Assembly: GCA_013003465.1 (NCBI GenBank) | Contig: JABDIZ010000371.1 | Span: 1-6,013 of the forward strand | Source: Rhodothermaceae bacterium | Lineage (GTDB): Bacteria > Bacteroidota > Rhodothermia > Rhodothermales > Rubricoccaceae | Direction of reading: 5' to 3' | DNA: 6,013 nucleotides | Part shown: piece by piece, positions 1 through 3,321 of the stretch | Layout: every line of letters begins with the position of its first letter | How positions within the stretch are numbered: the stretch's first letter is position 1 | Made by a program: the position numbers and the translations under genes | Notes under the pieces: model-generated | Told to the model about the DNA's origin: nothing | Database searches by the model: none | What the model saw: only the letters and a program-made list of their open reading frames with translations

Positions 1-474
1 AGAGTGGACGGCCCGGTGAAGCAGGAAGGCGATGGGCGGGCGCCCGCAGGCGTGTTCGCGCTCACCGAGACGTTCGGCTACGCCGAGGCTGCGGACACCG
101 GACTCCCCTACATCGCCACGAACGCGAGCGTCGAGTGCGTGGACGACAGCGCCTCGCGCTACTACAACCGTGTCCTCGCCCGAGACTCGGTGGCCGTGGA
201 CTGGACGAGCCACGAGGAAATGCGCCGCCGGGACGACCTGTATCGCCTCGGCGTGATCGTGGCGCACAACGCCGAGGCCGAACCGGGGGGCGGCTCGTGC
301 ATCTTCCTCCACGTCTGGCGCGGGCCCGGCTCGACGCCCTCCGGCTGCACGGCCATGCGCTCCGAGGCGATGGATGCCGTCGCGGCCTGGCTCCATGGGG
401 AGGCGAGGCCAGTGCTGGTGCAGTTGCCCCAGGCCGAGTACGCGCGCTACCGCGCGGCCTGGATGCTTCCGTGA
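1..474 (+). CDS. L,D-transpeptidase-like (YkuD-fold) protein, 5' partial
   Basis: This is the C-terminal part of a protein of the L,D-transpeptidase catalytic family (YkuD/ErfK fold). Such enzymes usually cross-link peptidoglycan or attach proteins to it through a catalytic cysteine, outside the cytoplasmic membrane. The frame is open from base 1, and the first residues (K-Q-E-G-D-G-R-A-P-A-G-V-F, bases 19-57) are the usual early-domain K-x-E-G-D-G-x-x-P-A-G-x-F block, so the GTG at base 4 is internal and the true start lies off the window. The catalytic core is visible: His at 310-312 in the C-I-F-L-H-V-W stretch and the nucleophile Cys at 346-348 in S-G-C-T-A-M. Any signal peptide would be off the window. 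The neighbouring peroxidase-like gene starts 57 bases downstream and is not functionally linked in any obvious way. The family is clear; the physiological substrate is not known. Confidence 0.82.
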   Translation, partial: RVDGPVKQEGDGRAPAGVFALTETFGYAEAADTGLPYIATNASVECVDDSASRYYNRVLARDSVAVDWTSHEEMRRRDDLYRLGVIVAHNAEAEPGGGSCIFLHVWRGPGSTPSGCTAMRSEAMDAVAAWLHGEARPVLVQLPQAEYARYRAAWMLP

Positions 475-531
475 GGCTTTGGCGTCGGGCGCTTGGCTAC
501 GTTCGCCGCCGCCCTCCAACTCCCTGCTCGC

Positions 532-1089
532 ATGGCCTGGATCGATGTCACTCCCGAAACCGACGCCACCGGCGAACTCCGCGCCGTCTACGACCACATC
601 GAGCAGGCACGCGGCAAGCTCTCCAACATCATGCGCGTGCACAGCCTCCATCCCGAGGCCATGCGGACGCACATGGACCTCTACCTCGCGCTGCTCTTCA
701 GTCGGTCCGGCCTGAAGCGCGCCGAGCGGGAGTTGCTGGCGACGGTCGTCTCGGCCGCGAACGGCTGCGCCTACTGCACGCGCCACCACAGCGAGGCGCT
801 CAATGCCTACTGGAAAGATGAGACCCGCGTCGCGCAGGTCGTTGAGGAGTATACGGCCGCTGACCTGTCGGCCCGCGAGCGCGCCATGCTCGACTATGGG
901 GTGGCGCTCACGCGAGCCCCCGCCGCCGTCAGCGAGACCGATGTGGACGCCTTGCGGGCCGTCGGTTTCTCCGACAGCGACGTGCTCGACATCGCGCTCA
1001 TCACCGCGTACTTCAACTTTGTCAACCGTATTGCTGAGGGGCTCGGGGTGGAGTTGAGCGAGGAGGAAGCAGCGGGTTACAAGTACTGA
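532..1089 (+). CDS. Peroxidase-related protein, AhpD-like / carboxymuconolactone decarboxylase family
   Basis: The product is an all-helical cytoplasmic protein of about 185 residues in the AhpD-like superfamily, matching the group usually named 'uncharacterised peroxidase-related enzyme'. The AhpD signature is intact: E67 upstream, then N-G-C79-A-Y-C82-T-R-H85-H86, where the two cysteines and a histidine form the thiol redox or proton-relay site in AhpD. The conserved tail with N-F-V-N-R-I-A-E-G-L-G is also present. I chose the ATG at 532 because the family typically begins M-A-W-I and the next residues already match. A TTG at 493 would add 13 residues (M-A-T-F-A-A-A-L...) that look non-conserved. 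Neither start has a clear ribosome binding site. The 57-base spacer 475-531 holds no terminator or promoter that I can recognise. A role in peroxide or alkyl hydroperoxide defence is inferred from the family; no partner gene is visible. Confidence 0.85.
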   Translation: MAWIDVTPETDATGELRAVYDHIEQARGKLSNIMRVHSLHPEAMRTHMDLYLALLFSRSGLKRAERELLATVVSAANGCAYCTRHHSEALNAYWKDETRVAQVVEEYTAADLSARERAMLDYGVALTRAPAAVSETDVDALRAVGFSDSDVLDIALITAYFNFVNRIAEGLGVELSEEEAAGYKY

Positions 1090-1649
1090 GCGCTGTCCGG
1101 CACATCGGCAGGCGTATTGACGTTGTGCAGCGCCTTGGCGGGCACCGTCACGGTGCGGACGGTGAGTCGGTCGAGGAGCGTGTGCATCGCATACGTGCCG
1201 TCGGTGAGTTGCCTCTCCACTGTCGGCAGCACGCGCCGGGCATAGACGGCGCAGAGCGGTTGGGTGCGGCCTTCCGCTTCGGCGACGAGGGCTTCCGTCT
1301 CCTCCGTCACGGCATTGAGCAGGTGCGTGAGTGTGTCCGTCGTGAGAAACGGAAGGTCGCAGGCGAGCACGAGGACTGCCGGTGCGCGCGCGGCCGACAG
1401 CCCCCCATGCAGCCCAGCCAGCGGGCCTGCATCGGGAATGGTATCTACGACGAAGCGGGCTGAGCCAGGGAGAGGATAGGTGCGCTCCGGCCGGTCCACG
1501 CTCACGAGCAGCTCGGTGCACAGCGGTGCGAGGGCGGCATAGACCCGCGCGATCATGGGCTCGCCGTCTACCTCAGCCAGGGCCTTGTCGGTACCGAAGC
1601 GGCGGCTTTGCCCGCCCGCGAGGATCAGGCCGGTGACCTCACTTCGCAT
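1077..1649 (-). CDS. mobA: Molybdenum cofactor guanylyltransferase MobA
   Basis: MobA transfers GMP from GTP to molybdopterin, giving the guanine dinucleotide cofactor that bis-MGD enzymes such as formate dehydrogenases need; it acts in the cytoplasm. The 190-residue product is of normal length and has the full set of motifs: the nucleotide-binding L-A-G-G-x-S-R-R-F-G-x-D-K-A at residues 10-23, D69 followed by G-P-L-A-G-L at 75-80, the Mg-binding aspartate D98 in C-D-L-P-F-L, Q-P-L at 130-132, and N-V-N-T-P-A-D at 176-182. The frame stays open upstream to 1928, but the family N-terminus fixes the ATG at 1649; the extra 93 residues would be a shadow of the upstream gene. The start lies inside the end of the DUF7009 gene (11-base overlap). 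The 3' end overlaps the convergent peroxidase-like gene by 13 bases. It is the last gene of the formate dehydrogenase operon in this window. Confidence 0.93.
   Translation of the reverse strand: MRSEVTGLILAGGQSRRFGTDKALAEVDGEPMIARVYAALAPLCTELLVSVDRPERTYPLPGSARFVVDTIPDAGPLAGLHGGLSAARAPAVLVLACDLPFLTTDTLTHLLNAVTEETEALVAEAEGRTQPLCAVYARRVLPTVERQLTDGTYAMHTLLDRLTVRTVTVPAKALHNVNTPADVPDSAQYL
1639..1649 (-). other. 11-base overlap, DUF7009 gene end with mobA start
   Basis: The mobA ATG (1649-1647) lies upstream of the TGA of the DUF7009 gene (1641-1639), in a different frame. The sequence before the ATG on the minus strand is C-rich and contains no Shine-Dalgarno motif, so mobA translation probably depends on ribosomes arriving from the upstream gene. 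Confidence 0.68.
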
Positions 1650-2010
1650 CGGCAGCGAGGGGGTTGGGGAAGGCGTCAGGCTCCTCCGCGTCTCGGTGGA
1701 GGCACTGGAAATCCTTCTCGACGAGCAGGGCGAGCGTTCGGCCGTCGCCCACGTCTTGGGTGCCCTCGAAGCCGACGCGCTCGTCCTCCGGCCAGCCCTC
1801 GACCCAACCCGAAGGAAGCGAGACGGTGAGTGTTGTCGCCTCGAATGAGGCCCGGATGCCCTCCGCCGCGGCCGTGCGCAGCACGTATCGCAGTGCCTGC
1901 CCCAGTGCGATGTGCGTGACGCTTTCAACCCGTCCCTCGCTGGCCAGGCGCTCGACCTCCGGGCGGGTCAGACGGAGACGGAGCGAGTCGTCTTGGATGC
2001 GGAGTTTCAT
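1639..2010 (-). CDS. DUF7009-type small conserved protein of unknown function
   Basis: The product has 123 residues, is soluble, and has no signal peptide or membrane segment. It resembles the DUF7009 family of Bacteroidetes, which I recognise from memory by three blocks: the N-terminal M-K-L-R-I-Q-D-D-S-L-R-L-R-L-T-R-P-E-V, the middle T-L-T-V-S-L-P-S-G-W-V-E-G-W, and the near-C-terminal L-L-V-E-K-D-F-Q-C-L-H (residues 95-105) followed by D-A-F-P-N-P. The only cysteine is C103, within the best-conserved block. No enzymatic motif is apparent and I do not assign a function. Its start codon shares bases with the fdhD stop (A-T-G-A, 4-base overlap) and its end overlaps the mobA start by 11 bases. 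It is therefore almost certainly translated together with two molybdenum-cofactor maturation genes. A role as an accessory factor for formate dehydrogenase maturation or for the cofactor is inferred from this position only. Confidence 0.78.
   Translation of the reverse strand: MKLRIQDDSLRLRLTRPEVERLASEGRVESVTHIALGQALRYVLRTAAAEGIRASFEATTLTVSLPSGWVEGWPEDERVGFEGTQDVGDGRTLALLVEKDFQCLHRDAEEPDAFPNPLAADAK
2007..2010 (-). other. ATGA overlap, fdhD stop with DUF7009 gene start
   Basis: On the minus strand the bases read ATGA, so the last base pair of codons is shared between the fdhD stop (TGA) and the start of the 123-residue protein (ATG). This is the classic arrangement for translational coupling and argues that the small gene is real and made in proportion to FdhD. 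Confidence 0.75.
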
Positions 2011-2876
2011 AGCGTGAGGCGCTCGGCGCCCGCGTAGACATTGAAGCGGTCATCGCGGACGAAGCCCAGCAGGGTCATTCCAAACTCGTCGGCGAGATCG
2101 ACGGCGAGGCTGGAGGGGGCGCCCACAGCCGCGAGGACCGAAATCCCTGCCATCAGTGCTTTCTGCGCCAACTCGAACGAGGCCCGGCCGCTTACGAAGA
2201 GAAGGTGTGCGGGAGGCACCGTTCGCCCGTCGAGAAAGAACGAGCCGACGAGCTTGTCGAGGGCATTGTGACGCCCCACGTCTTCGCGGACGCGAACCAA
2301 CGCGCCCCTGGGCGTGAAGAGGGCCGCGGCGTGGAGGCCGCCGGTTTGCTCGAAGACGGCCTGCGCGGCGCGGAGGGTACGGGGTAGCGCGTGAATCGTG
2401 GCCGCTGTCAGCGTCGGGCCCGGCGGCAGCACCGGGGCGCCCGCTACGCCGACGGCCTCCAGCGAGGCCTTGCCGCACACGCCACAACTCGATGTGGTGT
2501 AGACGTGCCGCTCCAGCCGCCCCACGTCAAACGTGGTATGCTCGGCGAGGCGAACGACGACGATGTTCGGATCTGTTTGCCCGCCCTGCAACGGCGCGGA
2601 CTCTACGGCAAAGATGTCTTGGGGTGCTCGAACAGCGCCCTCGCTCACAAGAAAGCCGACGGCCAGTTCGGCGTCGTGACCGGGCGTCCGCATGGTGACG
2701 GCGAGGCGCTGGAGGCGAGACTCACCGCGCAGCGTGTAGGCGAGCCGGATCTCCAGCGGCTCTTCCGCGGACACCTGATCCTCGGTCGCATGCGCCTCTA
2801 CGCCCCGCACCCGGGTGATGGGCATGGTTCGCGTCTGGCGAGTGGCGGCAGCAAGGGCAGGCATCGGATCACTCAT
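2007..2876 (-). CDS. fdhD: Formate dehydrogenase accessory sulfurtransferase FdhD
   Basis: FdhD carries sulfur from a cysteine desulfurase (IscS in E. coli) to the bis-MGD cofactor and inserts the terminal sulfido ligand on Mo or W. Formate dehydrogenases are inactive without it; it acts in the cytoplasm. The 289-residue product is close to the usual length. It carries the two sulfur-relay cysteines C131 and C134 in T-S-S-C-G-V-C-G-K, and the hallmark R-E-D-V-G-R-H-N-A-L-D-K-L at residues 197-209. Other conserved parts are E-L-A-V-G-F-L-V-S-E-G (70-80) and F-V-S-G-R-A-S-F-E (227-235). The ATG at 2876 overlaps the end of the DUF1641 gene by 8 bases. The first 18 or so residues are not conserved, so the methionine at residue 18 is a weaker alternative start. 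Location in the formate dehydrogenase operon points to that enzyme as its client. Confidence 0.95.
   Translation of the reverse strand: MSDPMPALAAATRQTRTMPITRVRGVEAHATEDQVSAEEPLEIRLAYTLRGESRLQRLAVTMRTPGHDAELAVGFLVSEGAVRAPQDIFAVESAPLQGGQTDPNIVVVRLAEHTTFDVGRLERHVYTTSSCGVCGKASLEAVGVAGAPVLPPGPTLTAATIHALPRTLRAAQAVFEQTGGLHAAALFTPRGALVRVREDVGRHNALDKLVGSFFLDGRTVPPAHLLFVSGRASFELAQKALMAGISVLAAVGAPSSLAVDLADEFGMTLLGFVRDDRFNVYAGAERLTL
2869..2876 (-). other. 8-base stop/start overlap, DUF1641 gene to fdhD
   Basis: On the minus strand the eight bases read ATGAGTGA: the fdhD ATG comes first and the stop of the DUF1641 gene ends it. With no Shine-Dalgarno sequence upstream of the ATG, fdhD is probably translated by ribosomes finishing or reinitiating from the upstream gene. 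The coupling itself is an inference. Confidence 0.7.
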
Positions 2877-3309
2877 CGCCCAGGCGCTGGCCGAGTGTGC
2901 CCAGCAGCGCGAGGGTGGCGTTGAGGCCCCGGCGCACGTCCTCGTCGTGGAGGCGCTTGGTCAGGCCGATGAAACCCGGCGGATCGTCTTCGTCATCGAG
3001 GCGCTCGCCTGCGGCGCGGAGGCCGTGGGTCAGGGCAGTCATGAAGCGGTCGAGGCCGTCGGCGTCCACGTTAGCGAGGAGCTTGCCGAGAATGAGAATG
3101 TTGCTATTGAGGTTGCGGCCCTTCGGCGTGTCGAGTTGCTCCAACAGCACAGCCGACATGTCCTCGAGTCGGCCGAGGAGGCCCGTCAGGATGCGGAGCG
3201 TGCCCGACTCGTGGAGCGTGTGGAGCAGCCGCGCGAGGTCGTCCTCGGCGGTGAACGCGTCCTGGCCCGGCGGGGCGGGCGGCGGAGCAAAGTCGATGGG
3301 CTGGGCCAT
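2869..3309 (-). CDS. DUF1641 protein, ForE-like partner subunit of formate dehydrogenase
   Basis: This 146-residue, mostly helical protein belongs to the DUF1641 family. In Bacillus subtilis, DUF1641 proteins (YrhD, YjgD; renamed ForE) form a two-subunit complex with a formate dehydrogenase catalytic protein and are needed for using menaquinone as electron acceptor. The visible family marks are the helix pair L-H-E-S-G-T-L-R-I-L-T-G-L-L-G at residues 32-46 and the C-terminal block G-L-T-K-R-L-H-D-E-D-V-R-R-G-L (114-128), with L-L-G-T-L-G following. The N-terminal 15 residues are proline-rich and unlikely to be part of the fold, and a short acidic linker D-D-E-D-D-P-P lies at 105-111. No cysteine cluster or membrane span is present, so any quinone contact is through a soluble or peripheral protein. 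The gene starts 12 bases after the catalytic subunit stop, with no Shine-Dalgarno sequence in the gap, and its end overlaps fdhD. The family is clear; the ForE role is inferred from context. Confidence 0.87.
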   Translation of the reverse strand: MAQPIDFAPPPAPPGQDAFTAEDDLARLLHTLHESGTLRILTGLLGRLEDMSAVLLEQLDTPKGRNLNSNILILGKLLANVDADGLDRFMTALTHGLRAAGERLDDEDDPPGFIGLTKRLHDEDVRRGLNATLALLGTLGQRLGDE

Positions 3310-3321
3310 AGCTCGGGAGGG

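Noticed and set aside
135..821. A 228-codon plus-strand frame spanning the end of the transpeptidase-like gene and the start of the peroxidase-like gene.
   Set aside because: Arginine-rich shadow frame; both real genes have family motifs in other frames.
1142..1156. Near-perfect palindrome GCACCGTCACGGTGC, 53 bases past the stop of the peroxidase-like gene, considered as its terminator.
   Set aside because: It has only a short stem, no following T-run, and lies within mobA codons for a V-R-T-V-T-V-P stretch, which explains the repeat.
1650..1928. A 93-residue N-terminal extension of MobA, since the frame is open upstream to 1928.
   Set aside because: The extension is serine/arginine-rich shadow of the DUF7009 gene, and the MobA family begins just before the L-A-G-G motif, matching the ATG at 1649.
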